The notes under the pieces are model-generated. The model was not told where the DNA came from. It saw only the letters and a list, made by a program, of their open reading frames with translations, and ran no database searches. A stretch of 64,000 nucleotides of DNA from Rhodanobacter sp. Root480 (GTDB lineage Bacteria > Pseudomonadota > Gammaproteobacteria > Xanthomonadales > Rhodanobacteraceae). Within the stretch, counting starts at the first letter, position 1, and each line of letters opens with the position of its first letter. The translations under genes and the position numbers were made by a program. This document shows positions 8,681 through 17,965 of this stretch, piece after piece. The stretch is taken from the NCBI RefSeq assembly GCF_001426645.1, contig NZ_LMEX01000001.1, positions 882,755-946,754 on the forward strand, read 5' to 3'.

Positions 8681-9238
8681 TCAGGCCAGGTGCCGGCGCA
8701 CCCATGCCACGTAACGGTCGACGAAGTCCTGCAGGAATTTTTCGGTGCCGTCGTTGCTGATGTGGCCCTTCTCATCGATCAAGGTATCGTCCTTGAAATG
8801 CACGAAAACCTCCGGCTGCGCCAGCGTCGACACGTCCAGATAGGCCAGCGTGTTGCGCAGATGCTGCTGTGCCATGGCGCTGCCCACCGCGCCGATCGAG
8901 GCGCCGATCACCGCCCCCGGCTTGCCCGCGAACGAGTTGGTGCCCCAGGGCCGGGACCCGATATCAAGCGCGTTCTTCAGCACGCCGGGCACCGAGCGGT
9001 TGTATTCGGGGGTAACGAACAGCAGCGCGTTGGCGGCCTCCACCTGGTGTTTCAGCCGCTTGCACTCGGCCGGGTAATCGCCGTCGAAATCCTGGTTGTA
9101 GAGCGGCAAGTTGTCGATCCGGATGTGCTCGAACTCCACCCCTTCGGGCGCCAGCCGCTCCACGGCCAGCGCCAATCGGCGATTGATGGATGCCTTGCGC
9201 AGGCTGCCGACGAATACCGCTACCTTGATCTTACCCAT
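8681..9238 (-). CDS. NADPH-dependent FMN reductase
   Basis: A 185-residue flavodoxin-fold protein of the NAD(P)H:FMN/quinone reductase (ChrR, azoreductase-like) family. The FMN phosphate loop is GSLRKASINRRLA at residues 10-22, and the second signature PEYNRSVPGVLKNALD follows at about 79-94. Such enzymes reduce quinones, azo compounds or chromate using NADPH and protect against redox cycling. The ATG at 9238 (MGKIKVAVFVGS) has GGAG upstream; the longer open frame is rejected. The gene is single and divergent from the diguanylate cyclase gene. Confidence 0.9.
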   Translation of the reverse strand: MGKIKVAVFVGSLRKASINRRLALAVERLAPEGVEFEHIRIDNLPLYNQDFDGDYPAECKRLKHQVEAANALLFVTPEYNRSVPGVLKNALDIGSRPWGTNSFAGKPGAVIGASIGAVGSAMAQQHLRNTLAYLDVSTLAQPEVFVHFKDDTLIDEKGHISNDGTEKFLQDFVDRYVAWVRRHLA

Positions 9239-9440
9239 GTGTTTGGCTCCGACAGGTTGAGGTCCATTTTGATGCGCCGACCAGTATAGGTTCCTCCGCG
9301 TTAGGCACCGTGATGACGCCCGGTTTGGCCCGAAACGACCCAGTGGCACGCCGATTGCTTTGTCGATCTCACGGATCACACTGATTTTTCAGGTTTTCTT
9401 GCCGCCCCACCCCGTGCAACAATGGAGGGACGCCAGTGCT

Positions 9441-9455
9441 CATGCCCAGGGCATG
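9441..9455. promoter_or_regulatory. CATGCCC-A-GGGCATG palindrome upstream of the diguanylate cyclase
   Basis: A perfect seven-base inverted repeat with a one-base centre, 65-79 bp upstream of the cyclase start in a 281-bp divergent gap that otherwise shows no gene. It could be an operator; no adjacent regulator identifies it. Confidence 0.3.
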
Positions 9456-9519
9456 ACGGACTTGTTGCAGGGAATACGCATAGTCCGGTGAGGGGAAGTC
9501 AACGTTCAAGGAACGGTCG

Positions 9520-11259
9520 ATGGCCAGGTCGAAAACAATCAGCGCTTTTTGCCACCTCCCGTGGCTCGGCTGTCTGATGCTGAGCCTGCTGTCGATTGGC
9601 ATTGTCCGCGCCGCCACACCACTGGATGGCGCCTGGCGCACGGTGCATGCGGGCGATACGCCGCAACAGGTGCTGCAGGATTTTCACAACGGCACGCTGA
9701 CCCGCTTCGATCCCGCCATGCTGCAGCAGTTCCCGCGCAGCAACCTTGGCAGCTGGGTCGTGCTTGCGCCGCAACCCCCCTGGGTCGATGAAGAAAGGGT
9801 GCTGGCGATTTACCCGCCCCCGGCCGGCATCATCACCATCTATCCCGCGGCAACCGACGTCGTCGCCCCCTTGTCGCGCAGGGATATTTCGGCACCGGCC
9901 CATGGCCACGGCCGGCTGGCGTGGTACGTGCCGACAACACAACCGCCCTCCGCACCGATTGTGCTGAAGTTCGAACCCACGACCGCCGTCGCCGCACCCG
10001 TGCGGTTCGACCTGCAGCCGTGGGGCGAATACCTGCAGAAGGACGCCAGCTGGCTGGTCTTCGCCACCGCGTGCTTCGCCGTGATGCTGGCGATGGTGCT
10101 GATGGCACTGTGTTTTTCGCTGATGCTGCGCGACGTCACCTACACCTGGTACGCGGGCTACATCCTCTGTTATGCGCTGATACAGGCCGCGCAGAGTGGC
10201 TTCCTGTTTCATCCGCTGGAGTGGCATTGGCTGGACGGGATAGCGCCCGCGCTCGAAGCCATAGCCACCGCCGCCTCGGTGGCATTCGCGTCGCTGTTCA
10301 TGGTGCGGTTCTGCGAATTGCAGCGCTACGCACCGCTGCTGCGTGTTCTCATCGGCGGGCTGGCCGTCTGCATGGCGGCGCTGGTCATCATGCAAGGTAG
10401 CCGCATCGACCTGCTCCAGCAGAGGATGTCATTGCTGCTCAATCCGCTGCTGTTGCTGGGTGCCACCTTGCTGTCCATCGCCGCCGTCATCGCCGCCGCA
10501 CGCGGTTCGAGGCATGCGTGGTTTTTCCTGGTCGGTTGGGTACCGCTGCTGGCGCTTACGGCAATCAGCAGCGCACAGATGAACGGTGCGCTGCCCAGCC
10601 TGGGCTGGATCAACCAGGCGGCGCTTGGCGTAGGTGCGTTCGAGGCTATCGTGTTGTCGCTGGGTCTGGCCGACCGTGCGCTGGTGCTGCGCCGCGACCG
10701 CGACACCGTGCGCGTACTGGCCGAACGCGACATGCTGACCAATGCCTTCAACCGCCGCGCATGGATCGAGCGCGCCGAGAAAGCGCTGGCCGGCGATCCC
10801 CCGCAATCACTGGCCGCCCTGTTCCTGGACCTGGATCACTTCAAGCAGCTCAACGACCACCACGGCCACAGCGCGGGCGATCACGCACTGACGTCGGTGG
10901 CGGCAGCGCTTGAAACGGAGCTGCGGCCCGCCGACTTGTTCGGCCGCTATGGCGGCGAGGAATTCGTGGTTTTGCTGACCGGTGCCACAGTGGCGCAAGC
11001 GATGCAGGTGGCCACCCGGCTGTGCCGCCGCGTGCACCGGCTGGAGATTCCGGTGGACGAGGGAGAGCAGCGGCTCACGATCAGTATCGGCATCGCCATG
11101 CGTATCGAGGGCGACACCGTTGCGTCACTGGTGGATCGCGCCGACCAGGCCATGTACAAAGCCAAGCTCGGCGGGCGCAACCGCACCTTTCTGCATCGTG
11201 TCGCCACGCCACACTCGGCACGACCACGGTTGCATATCATCGATGGAAACGGCCGGTAA
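9520..11259 (+). CDS. Diguanylate cyclase with 7TMR-DISM sensor
   Basis: A 579-residue membrane enzyme that makes cyclic di-GMP from two GTP. It has a signal segment (residues 10-32), a periplasmic 7TMR-DISM extracellular domain to about 170, seven transmembrane helices at about 180-385, and a C-terminal GGDEF domain. The active site is GGEEF at 478-482; the inhibitory product-binding site RxxD (RPAD, 469-472) lies exactly five residues before it, so feedback inhibition is expected. LDLDHFKQLNDHHGH is the metal/substrate segment. Family knowledge suggests the DISM domain binds a small ligand, possibly a carbohydrate. Transcribed alone. Confidence 0.93.
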   Translation: MARSKTISAFCHLPWLGCLMLSLLSIGIVRAATPLDGAWRTVHAGDTPQQVLQDFHNGTLTRFDPAMLQQFPRSNLGSWVVLAPQPPWVDEERVLAIYPPPAGIITIYPAATDVVAPLSRRDISAPAHGHGRLAWYVPTTQPPSAPIVLKFEPTTAVAAPVRFDLQPWGEYLQKDASWLVFATACFAVMLAMVLMALCFSLMLRDVTYTWYAGYILCYALIQAAQSGFLFHPLEWHWLDGIAPALEAIATAASVAFASLFMVRFCELQRYAPLLRVLIGGLAVCMAALVIMQGSRIDLLQQRMSLLLNPLLLLGATLLSIAAVIAAARGSRHAWFFLVGWVPLLALTAISSAQMNGALPSLGWINQAALGVGAFEAIVLSLGLADRALVLRRDRDTVRVLAERDMLTNAFNRRAWIERAEKALAGDPPQSLAALFLDLDHFKQLNDHHGHSAGDHALTSVAAALETELRPADLFGRYGGEEFVVLLTGATVAQAMQVATRLCRRVHRLEIPVDEGEQRLTISIGIAMRIEGDTVASLVDRADQAMYKAKLGGRNRTFLHRVATPHSARPRLHIIDGNGR

Positions 11260-11313
11260 CAGGCTTTCGCCGCCGACGCCCACACTGGCGCCTGCTTGAA
11301 GCCTCTGGTTCGG

Positions 11314-13581
11314 TCACCTCAACTCGCGGGCAGCCGCCACCACATCGTCTACACCCGGTAAAACCAGCAAGGCGGCACTCGCCAGCGGCGTGAAGGTGTC
11401 GGCGCCCACGACCCGGCGCAACGGCGTGGCACCGCAGCCGCCTTCGACGATCGCGGTGATCACGCCCTCGCCCACGCCAGCGCTCTTGCGGCCTTCATCC
11501 AGCACCAGGATGCGCTTGGCGCTCTTCGCCTGTGCCGCGATGAAGGCATCGTTGAGCGGCGCCAGCCAGCGCAGGTCGACCACGCGCACCTGCCACTTGA
11601 GCTCTGCTTCGATCGTGCGCGCGGCGCGCAACGCCATCGGCACGCCGTTGCCGAAGGTGAACACCACCAGGTCGTTCGCCCTTTCGTTGTAGACACGGCC
11701 CTCGCCCAGCGTCATCGCCCGGTCGGGCGCGGGATAGTCGAACTGCCACTGGCCGTCGCCGGCCTCGTACAGATCCTTGGTCATGTACAGCGCGATCGGT
11801 TCGAGGAAGGCGCAGACGCGGCCATCGACCTTCGCCAGCGCCATCAGCGTGCGCAGCATCATCGCCGCGTCGTCGCCGCGGCTGGGGCAACCGACCACCA
11901 GGCCGGGGATGTCGCGCAGCGCGGTGATCGAGTTGTCGTTGTGGAAGTGGCCGCCGAAACCCTTCTGGTAACCCAGCGAGGCCACGCGCATCACCATCGG
12001 ATTGCGGTACTGGCCGTTGGAGAAGAACTGCAGCGAGGCCGCCTCGCCGCGAATCTGGTCGCAGGCGTTGTGGAAATACGCCAGGTACTGGATCTCGGGC
12101 ATAGGCAGCATGCCCATGTTGGCGTAACCCTGGGCCAGGCCCAGGATCATCGTTTCATCGAGCAGCGTGTTGAACACGCGGCTGCCCTTGAAGGTCTTGT
12201 TCAGCCCCTTGGTGACGGTGTACACGCCGCCCTTCTGCGCCACGTCCTCGCCAAACAGCAGCGCCTCGGGATACTTCGCCAGCAGGTCGTGCAGGGCCTG
12301 GCCGATCTGGATGGCCAGATGCCGCGGCGGCAGTTTCTCGGGCAGCTTCCCCTCGCCGCCGAACACGGCGAGCCGCCTGTCGGCGTAGTCGGCGCGCTCG
12401 GCTTCGGCCTTCACCGCGGCCGGCGTGTATGGCGCCAGCGGGGCCATCACGTCGTCCAGCGAGGTCAGGCGATGACGCGAATCCGCATCCTCGGCGGCGG
12501 CGAAGCAGCGCTTGCGCGTGGCCTCGTAAAGATTCAGCAGCTCGTCCTTCGAGTACAGACCCGACTCCAGCGCGATACCGGCCGAACGCAGCAACGGGTC
12601 GGAGCATTCGACCGCGAACAGCTCCTCGATGCTGCGCCATTCGATCTCGAAATCGGTGCCGGCGTGGCCCATCACGCGGGTGGTCTTCAGGTGCAGGAAG
12701 GTCGGCCGGCGCGTCGTTCGGCAATGCTCCACCGCGCGCTGCACTTGGGCATAGCCTTCGGCAAGATCCAGACCGTCGGCGAAGAAATAGTCGAGATTGG
12801 CGCGATGCTGGTAATTGCTGGCTACCCAGCCACTCGGTGTCTTCACCGAGATGCCGATGCCGTTGTCCTCGCACACGAACAGCACCGGTGCGGGCAGTTT
12901 CTGGTACGCCGTCCAGGCCGCTGTATTGAACGCGGTCTGCGCACTGGCATGGTTGCTGGAGGCATCGCCGAACGAGCAGATGGTGATGCTGTCGTCGGGA
13001 ATCGGCAGCTGATGGCCGATGCGCCGTGCCTGCTCGATCGCCACCGCAGTGCCCAGCGCCTTGGGCAGGTGCGAGGCGATCGTGGAGGTCTGCGGCAACA
13101 CCCACAGCGGCTTGGAACCCCACACCTTGTGACGGCCACCGGAGGCCGGATCGTCCTTGCTGGCGGCGAAGGACAGCGCTGAGTCCATCACCGGGTCCAT
13201 GCCCGGGATCTTGCGGAAACGTTCGGCCATGAAGGCGCCGGAACGGTAATGCAGGAACGCCGGATCGGTGTGGCGGGCCAACCGCGCCACCATCGCGTTG
13301 CCTTCGTGGCCGGACGAACCGATCGTGTAGAACACCTTGTTCTGCACGCGCAGCACGCGCGCCATCAGGTCGAGGTGGCGCGAGATCAGTTGCGATTCCA
13401 GCAACTCGCGGAAGCCGCGCGCATCCAGCGCACTGCCCGGCAACACGGCCTCGTCGTCGCGTGGCGCGGCACGGGTTTCGCGCTGCCACAGCTGCACGAA
13501 CTCCAGAAAATTCTGGTCGACGACTTCGGCGCGATTGAAGCCCTTGTGGCGAGCACCGAGGGCGAAGGGAATGGCTGTCAT
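11314..13581 (-). CDS. 2-oxoacid dehydrogenase E1, fused alpha and beta subunits
   Basis: A 755-residue thiamine-diphosphate enzyme in which both E1 subunits are joined. The alpha part (to about residue 400) holds the TPP motif from GDASSN (205-210) to CEDN (237-240), plus GSSGHEGN and HYRSGAF. The beta part starts near 420 (AIQIGQALHDLLAKYPEALLFGEDV) and contains NTLLDETMILGLAQGYANMG and the typical C-terminal LVLDEGRKSAGVGEGV. Such E1 enzymes decarboxylate branched-chain or related 2-oxoacids and pass the acyl group to an E2. No E2 or E3 gene is in this window, so it must share subunits encoded elsewhere. Substrate assignment (branched-chain) is family-based inference. Confidence 0.85.
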   Translation of the reverse strand: MTAIPFALGARHKGFNRAEVVDQNFLEFVQLWQRETRAAPRDDEAVLPGSALDARGFRELLESQLISRHLDLMARVLRVQNKVFYTIGSSGHEGNAMVARLARHTDPAFLHYRSGAFMAERFRKIPGMDPVMDSALSFAASKDDPASGGRHKVWGSKPLWVLPQTSTIASHLPKALGTAVAIEQARRIGHQLPIPDDSITICSFGDASSNHASAQTAFNTAAWTAYQKLPAPVLFVCEDNGIGISVKTPSGWVASNYQHRANLDYFFADGLDLAEGYAQVQRAVEHCRTTRRPTFLHLKTTRVMGHAGTDFEIEWRSIEELFAVECSDPLLRSAGIALESGLYSKDELLNLYEATRKRCFAAAEDADSRHRLTSLDDVMAPLAPYTPAAVKAEAERADYADRRLAVFGGEGKLPEKLPPRHLAIQIGQALHDLLAKYPEALLFGEDVAQKGGVYTVTKGLNKTFKGSRVFNTLLDETMILGLAQGYANMGMLPMPEIQYLAYFHNACDQIRGEAASLQFFSNGQYRNPMVMRVASLGYQKGFGGHFHNDNSITALRDIPGLVVGCPSRGDDAAMMLRTLMALAKVDGRVCAFLEPIALYMTKDLYEAGDGQWQFDYPAPDRAMTLGEGRVYNERANDLVVFTFGNGVPMALRAARTIEAELKWQVRVVDLRWLAPLNDAFIAAQAKSAKRILVLDEGRKSAGVGEGVITAIVEGGCGATPLRRVVGADTFTPLASAALLVLPGVDDVVAAARELR

Positions 13582-13608
13582 GGTGTGGTCGTTCTGATCG
13601 GGCGGTGG

Positions 13609-14115
13609 TCAACGGGAAGACAGGACCGGAATGGTGAAAGCAGCAGGCGTGAGTGCCCGCAACGCTTCGGCGTGCCGCATGTCCTTTTCCCGTCCGAAAC
13701 TTTTGAAGAGGCGAATCTGGTCGTCGAGGGAAGGCACCGGTACCGCCAACCCGTTCACGCCCACCAGCACCAGGCGGCCGGGCGATACCGCCTGCCAGCG
13801 TTCATCGGCATGAACTTCAAGCGCGCCCATGATCTCCACCGCCGCGCCGGGAAAACGGAAACGGGCGAAATGCGAACGGAAGCGGCCGACATCCGGCGGC
13901 GTGAACGCGGTTTCGCGCTGCGCTGCCCAAACCGCCATCAACGTCTCGGCATCGGCATGCGAGGTCAGCACATCCACATCCGCCGCGCTTGCCTGCGCGC
14001 CGAGCAACAAAGCCGCGGTGCTGCCGATCAGGCACCACGGATCGACGCAGTGCACGTGCAGGTCGGGCACGATCTCGGCGAGAGTGGCGTAGAGCGCGGG
14101 CGTGAGGTGGCTCAT
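13609..14115 (-). CDS. Small nucleotidyltransferase-like protein
   Basis: A 168-residue protein with the minimal nucleotidyltransferase signature: LIGSTAALLLGAQASAADVDVLT, a GS motif followed by an acidic DxD pair. The C-terminal part contains LDDQIRLFKSFGREKDMRH, typical of proteins of the nucleotidyltransferase superfamily that recognise kinases or aminoglycosides, but no specific substrate is visible. The ATG at 14115 overlaps the stop of the upstream acetyltransferase (ATGA), implying translational coupling. Confidence 0.65.
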   Translation of the reverse strand: MSHLTPALYATLAEIVPDLHVHCVDPWCLIGSTAALLLGAQASAADVDVLTSHADAETLMAVWAAQRETAFTPPDVGRFRSHFARFRFPGAAVEIMGALEVHADERWQAVSPGRLVLVGVNGLAVPVPSLDDQIRLFKSFGREKDMRHAEALRALTPAAFTIPVLSSR

Positions 14116-14654
14116 GCGCGGCGTCGACGCCATTGTTCGCGGCTCTGGCCCCAGATATCGATCACCGCATCCTGATGTGGAGGAGGCAGTTTGCCCTGGC
14201 CTTTCATCGTCGAACCCAGGCGCCTGGCCACGTTTTGCGAGGCGACATTGCCAGGGTCGATGCAATGGATGATGTCGTCCCAGCCAAGCGTGTCGAATGC
14301 CCAGTCGATGGCGGCGGTCCCGGCTTCGGTGGCATAGCCCTTGCCCCAGGCGCGCGGATGAAAGGCGTAACCGATCTCGTTGCCCGGCCAGCACTCCGGT
14401 TTCCACGGGCCTATCTGACCCATCCACAGGCCGCTCTTTTTCTCGATCACACCGAACATGCCGAAACCTTGCACGAACCAGGCGCCCGGTTGCCACAGGA
14501 AGCGCCGCCATGCCTCCGCCCGCGTCACCGGCCCGCCGATGAACCGGCTCGCATCGGCATCGCCCTGCAATTCCGCGAAGCCGTCGAAATCCCCGGCACG
14601 CGGCGGGCGCAGGATCAAGCGGTCGGTTTCCAGAGTCGGACCCAAATGTGTCAT
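14112..14654 (-). CDS. GNAT N-acetyltransferase, RimJ/RimL type
   Basis: A 180-residue GNAT acetyltransferase. The opening LETDRLILRPPRAGDFDGF is the RimJ/RimL-like start, and the acetyl-CoA pyrophosphate loop is visible in EIGYAFHPRAWGKGYATEA (with the R/Q-x-x-G-x-G/A pattern as RAWGKGYA). NVASQNVARRLGSTMKG near the C-terminus is the usual helix that follows. The acceptor is unknown; relatives modify ribosomal proteins, antibiotics or metabolites. It shares a four-base overlap with the downstream nucleotidyltransferase-like gene. Confidence 0.85.
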   Translation of the reverse strand: MTHLGPTLETDRLILRPPRAGDFDGFAELQGDADASRFIGGPVTRAEAWRRFLWQPGAWFVQGFGMFGVIEKKSGLWMGQIGPWKPECWPGNEIGYAFHPRAWGKGYATEAGTAAIDWAFDTLGWDDIIHCIDPGNVASQNVARRLGSTMKGQGKLPPPHQDAVIDIWGQSREQWRRRRA

Positions 14655-14708
14655 GCCTTCGCCACCCTTGCCCGGCCTTCTCCCGCCAACGGAAGAAGCG
14701 CCACGAAA

Positions 14709-15878
14709 TCAGAACGCGTTGATGCCGGTCAGCTCGCGGCCCACCACCAGTTCGTGCACGGTTTCGGTGCCCTCATAGGTGATCACCGATTCCAGGTTCA
14801 GCGCATGGCGGATCGCGCCGTGCTCGGTGGTGATGCCAGCGCCGCCGAGGATGTCGCGGCACTGGCGCGCGATATCGATGGCCATGCGGCAGTTGTTCCA
14901 TTTCGCCAACGAGACCTGGGTCGGCTGCATGGTGCCGGCGTCCTTCAGACGACCGAGCTGCAGTGACAGCAGTTGCGCGGTGGTGATGCGGCGGGCCATG
15001 TCGGCCAGTTTCAGCTGCACCGCCTGGTTGGAGGCCAGCGGCTTGCCGAACAGGATGCGCTCGGCGGTGTAGTCGAGCACTTCCTTCAGGCAGGCCTGCG
15101 CCGCGCCGATCGGGCCCCAGGTGATGCCGTAGCGCGCCTGGGTGAGGCAGCCCAGCGGACCCTTCAAGCCCTTCACGTTCGGCAAGCGCGCGCTGTCCGG
15201 CACGCGCACGTTGTCGAAGAACAGCGCGCTGGTGACCGAGGCGCGCAGGCTCATCTTCTTGTGGATTTCCTGCGCCTTGAAGCCGGCCGTGTCGGTCGGC
15301 ACCACGAAGCCCTGGATGCCGTCGTCCGTCTGCGCCCACACGATCGCGATGTGCGCCAGGTTGCCGTTGGTGATCCACATCTTGGCGCCGTTGATGACCC
15401 AGTCGTCGCCATCCTTCTTCGCATGGGTCTTCATGTTGGCCGGATCGGAGCCGCCGTGCGGTTCGGTGAGGCCGAAGCAGCCGATCACGTCACCCGCGGC
15501 CATCGGCGGCAGGTAATGTTTTTTCTGCTCCTCGCTGCCGTAGGCGAAGATCGGGTACATGCACAGCGAACTCTGCACTGAGGCGAAGCTGCGCAGGCCG
15601 GAATCGCCGCGCTCCAGCTCCTGGCAGATCAGGCCATAGCTGACGCCGTTCATGCCGGCGCCACCGTATGCCTCGGGAATCGTGGCGCCGAGCAGGCCCA
15701 GGCCGGCGATCTCCGGGATCAGCTCCTTCGGGAAGCGGCCCTGGTCGAAGCAATCGCCGATGATCGGCAACACGCGCTCATCGACGAAACGGCCGACGGA
15801 GTCCTGCACCATGCGCTCCTCGTCGGTGAGCAGCGAGCGGACATCATAGAGATCGAGCGGGTCGAGACGGGTAGCCAT
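14709..15878 (-). CDS. gcdH: Acyl-CoA dehydrogenase, glutaryl-CoA dehydrogenase type
   Basis: A 389-residue FAD enzyme of the acyl-CoA dehydrogenase family. The order of motifs and spacing match glutaryl-CoA dehydrogenase: GATIPEAYGGAGMNGVSYGL, CFGLTEPHGGSDPANMKT (FAD-binding), WITNGNLAHIAIVWA, ARYGITWGPIGAA, and the C-terminal VITYEGTETVHELVVGRELTG, which contains the catalytic glutamate (YEGT). The enzyme oxidatively decarboxylates glutaryl-CoA to crotonyl-CoA in lysine and tryptophan breakdown. The ATG at 15878 is chosen because the upstream frame opens with a TTG only. No electron-transfer flavoprotein genes are adjacent. Confidence 0.82.
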   Translation of the reverse strand: MATRLDPLDLYDVRSLLTDEERMVQDSVGRFVDERVLPIIGDCFDQGRFPKELIPEIAGLGLLGATIPEAYGGAGMNGVSYGLICQELERGDSGLRSFASVQSSLCMYPIFAYGSEEQKKHYLPPMAAGDVIGCFGLTEPHGGSDPANMKTHAKKDGDDWVINGAKMWITNGNLAHIAIVWAQTDDGIQGFVVPTDTAGFKAQEIHKKMSLRASVTSALFFDNVRVPDSARLPNVKGLKGPLGCLTQARYGITWGPIGAAQACLKEVLDYTAERILFGKPLASNQAVQLKLADMARRITTAQLLSLQLGRLKDAGTMQPTQVSLAKWNNCRMAIDIARQCRDILGGAGITTEHGAIRHALNLESVITYEGTETVHELVVGRELTGINAF

Positions 15879-16059
15879 GCAATGGAGTCCGTAGGTCAAG
15901 GCAAGCTTCGCATTCTAGTCCGGCCATCCGGAGCGGTCATGGCAAGCTGCAGCATCGGCGATAGGCGCAGCGGCAGGGCCGTGGGACAATCGTCGCGCCC
16001 GCCTCATCGCGCTGCACGCCTGCGGCGATCGAAGTTTCCCCCGCCCTCTTCGGATACCC

Positions 16060-16935
16060 ATGTTCAAAGGCATCCTTCTCGGTTTCCTGGCCTTTGCCGC
16101 CTTCGCGCTCAGCGACGCGTTCGTGAAGCTGTTGCACGGCTCGCTGCCTGCCTATGAGGCAGTGTTTTTCGGCGCCTTGCTGGGCCTGAGCGCACTGCCC
16201 TTCATCAAGGGCGAGGGCGACCGCTGGCGCGAGGTGCTGCTCGCGCAACGCCAGGGTTTGTGGGTCGTGCGCGCCGTCGCCAGCGCCATCGGTACGACCG
16301 CCGCCGTGATCGCGTTCACCGCCCTGCCGATGGCCGAGGCTTTCGCGCTGATCTTCCTGATGCCGATCTTCGTCACCATCCTGTCGGTGCTGGTATTGAA
16401 GGAGCATGTCGGCTGGCGCCGCTGGTCGGCGGTGGTGGCGGGTTTCCTCGGCGTGCTGGTGGTGTTGCGGCCGGGCTTCCGTGAACTCGGCGCCGGCCAC
16501 CTTGCCGCGCTTGTCTGCGGCCTTGCCGGTGCCATCTCGATGATTGCCCTGCGCCTGTCCGGGCCACACGAAAAACGCATCACGCTGTACGGCGCCGGCG
16601 TGATCGGCTCGACGACGCTCGCCGGTATGCTGATGCTGACCAACTTCCGCTGGCCGCATTTGAGTCAATGGCTGTTGCTGCTCGGCTACGGTTTGCTCGC
16701 CGCACTCGGCGCGGTGCTGCTGATGCTGGCCACGCGCAGGGCGCCGGCGAATCATGTGGCACCCACCCAGTACAGCCAGATGCTGTGGGCCGTGCTGCTG
16801 GGCTATGTGCTGTTCGACGACCAGCTGGATTGGCCCATGGCAGTCGGCATTGCCATCATCCTCGGCGCCGGCCTGTTCACCTTCGTACGCGAGGACAAGG
16901 TCACGCGCTGGTGGAAGCGCACTCGCGTGGTGTGA
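16060..16935 (+). CDS. DMT-superfamily (EamA) transporter
   Basis: A 291-residue integral membrane protein with about ten hydrophobic helices arranged as two EamA repeats (FLAFAAFALSDAFVKLL at the start; SVLVLKEHVGWRRWSAVVAG ending repeat one; LGYVLFDDQLDWPMAVGIAI ending repeat two). Members export or import small metabolites such as amino acids or nucleosides; the substrate here cannot be inferred. It ends 27 bp from the convergent 5'-nucleotidase gene. Confidence 0.85.
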   Translation: MFKGILLGFLAFAAFALSDAFVKLLHGSLPAYEAVFFGALLGLSALPFIKGEGDRWREVLLAQRQGLWVVRAVASAIGTTAAVIAFTALPMAEAFALIFLMPIFVTILSVLVLKEHVGWRRWSAVVAGFLGVLVVLRPGFRELGAGHLAALVCGLAGAISMIALRLSGPHEKRITLYGAGVIGSTTLAGMLMLTNFRWPHLSQWLLLLGYGLLAALGAVLLMLATRRAPANHVAPTQYSQMLWAVLLGYVLFDDQLDWPMAVGIAIILGAGLFTFVREDKVTRWWKRTRVV

Positions 16936-16962
16936 CGATCGATGGCGCGATACCGCAGCGGC

Positions 16963-17892
16963 TCAGCGGTTGCTGACGCCATGCGGGACATGCCCCGTTG
17001 CCACGTGCTTGCGTGCGGATTCCACGTTGGCCGGTGAGTCGTCGAAAAAGATGTCGGCACCGAAGGCATCCAGGAAAGGGCCCTTGTCGCGGCCCCCCAG
17101 GAACAGCGCCTCGTCGATGCGCACGCCCCAGCGGCGCAAGGTGAGGATGACGCGCTTGTGCGCGGGCGCGGAACGGGCCGTGACCAGGGCCGTACGGATC
17201 GGCGAGTCTTCGGCGGGAAACGCCGCCTGCAGGCGGTGCAGCGCGGTAAGAAAACCGCGGAACGGGCCCACCGAAAGCGGTTCGGCGGCATGCTCGGCCT
17301 CGCTGCGATGGAACGCTTCCAGACCTTCCTCGCGCGACACCCGTTCACCCTCGTCACCAAACAGCACGGCATCGCCATCGAATGCGATGCGCAACTGCTC
17401 GCTGGCGCGCGGCGGCGCGGTGCTAGGCAGGATGGTGGCGGCGGCGACACCGGCGGCGAGCGCGCGGCCGACGTCCTCCGCATTGGCGGAAAGAAACAGA
17501 TCCGCCTTGAACGGCGCGATGTAATCGGACGTCGGCGCGCCGCTGGTGAAGGCGGCGCGGCTGATCTCCAGCTTGTAGTGCTGGATCGCGTTGAAGATGC
17601 GCAGGCCGGTGTCGCCCGAATTGCGTGACAGCAGGATCACCTCGACCGGCGGCACGTCACCGGCCAGCTTGTTGAGCCCCAACAGTTTCTGCACCAGCGG
17701 AAACGCCACGCCAGGCTGCAGGATCTCGTTCTCGTGCTCGATCTGGAAGTTGCGGTATGCATCCAGCCCGTCGCGCTCGAACAGCGAGTGGCTGTCACCG
17801 AGGTCGAACAACGCGCGCGAGGAAATGGCCACGACCAGTCGGTTGTCGCCGGCAGCTACCGGATCGTGCGCGTCGACGGGAGGAGTGGTCAT
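16963..17892 (-). CDS. 5'-nucleotidase, cytosolic type-1 family
   Basis: A 309-residue protein matching the family of cytosolic 5'-nucleotidase I (Pfam 5-nucleotidase): LVVAISSRALFDLGDSH at the start, FPLVQKLLGLN, VEVILLSRNSGDTGLRIFNA, LFLSANAEDV, RIAFDGDAVLFGDEGE and a HAD-like acidic FFDDSPANVESA at the end. It would release phosphate from nucleoside monophosphates. The ATG at 17892 fits the family length; an in-frame extension upstream is low-complexity and non-coding in appearance. It lies 73 bp downstream of NAD kinase on the same strand, so joint transcription of these nucleotide-metabolism genes is plausible. Confidence 0.8.
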   Translation of the reverse strand: MTTPPVDAHDPVAAGDNRLVVAISSRALFDLGDSHSLFERDGLDAYRNFQIEHENEILQPGVAFPLVQKLLGLNKLAGDVPPVEVILLSRNSGDTGLRIFNAIQHYKLEISRAAFTSGAPTSDYIAPFKADLFLSANAEDVGRALAAGVAAATILPSTAPPRASEQLRIAFDGDAVLFGDEGERVSREEGLEAFHRSEAEHAAEPLSVGPFRGFLTALHRLQAAFPAEDSPIRTALVTARSAPAHKRVILTLRRWGVRIDEALFLGGRDKGPFLDAFGADIFFDDSPANVESARKHVATGHVPHGVSNR

Positions 17893-17965
17893 GCGTCCTG
17901 TGCCTGATGGGAGGGATGGTTTTGAATCTAGCAAAGGTGGGGGTATGGGTGGGTGGGGCAGCTCT

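Noticed and set aside
9441-9455. Transcription terminator at the CATGCCC palindrome
   Set aside because: Stem of seven pairs with a one-base centre cannot form a stable RNA hairpin loop and no T-tract follows; an operator is more likely.
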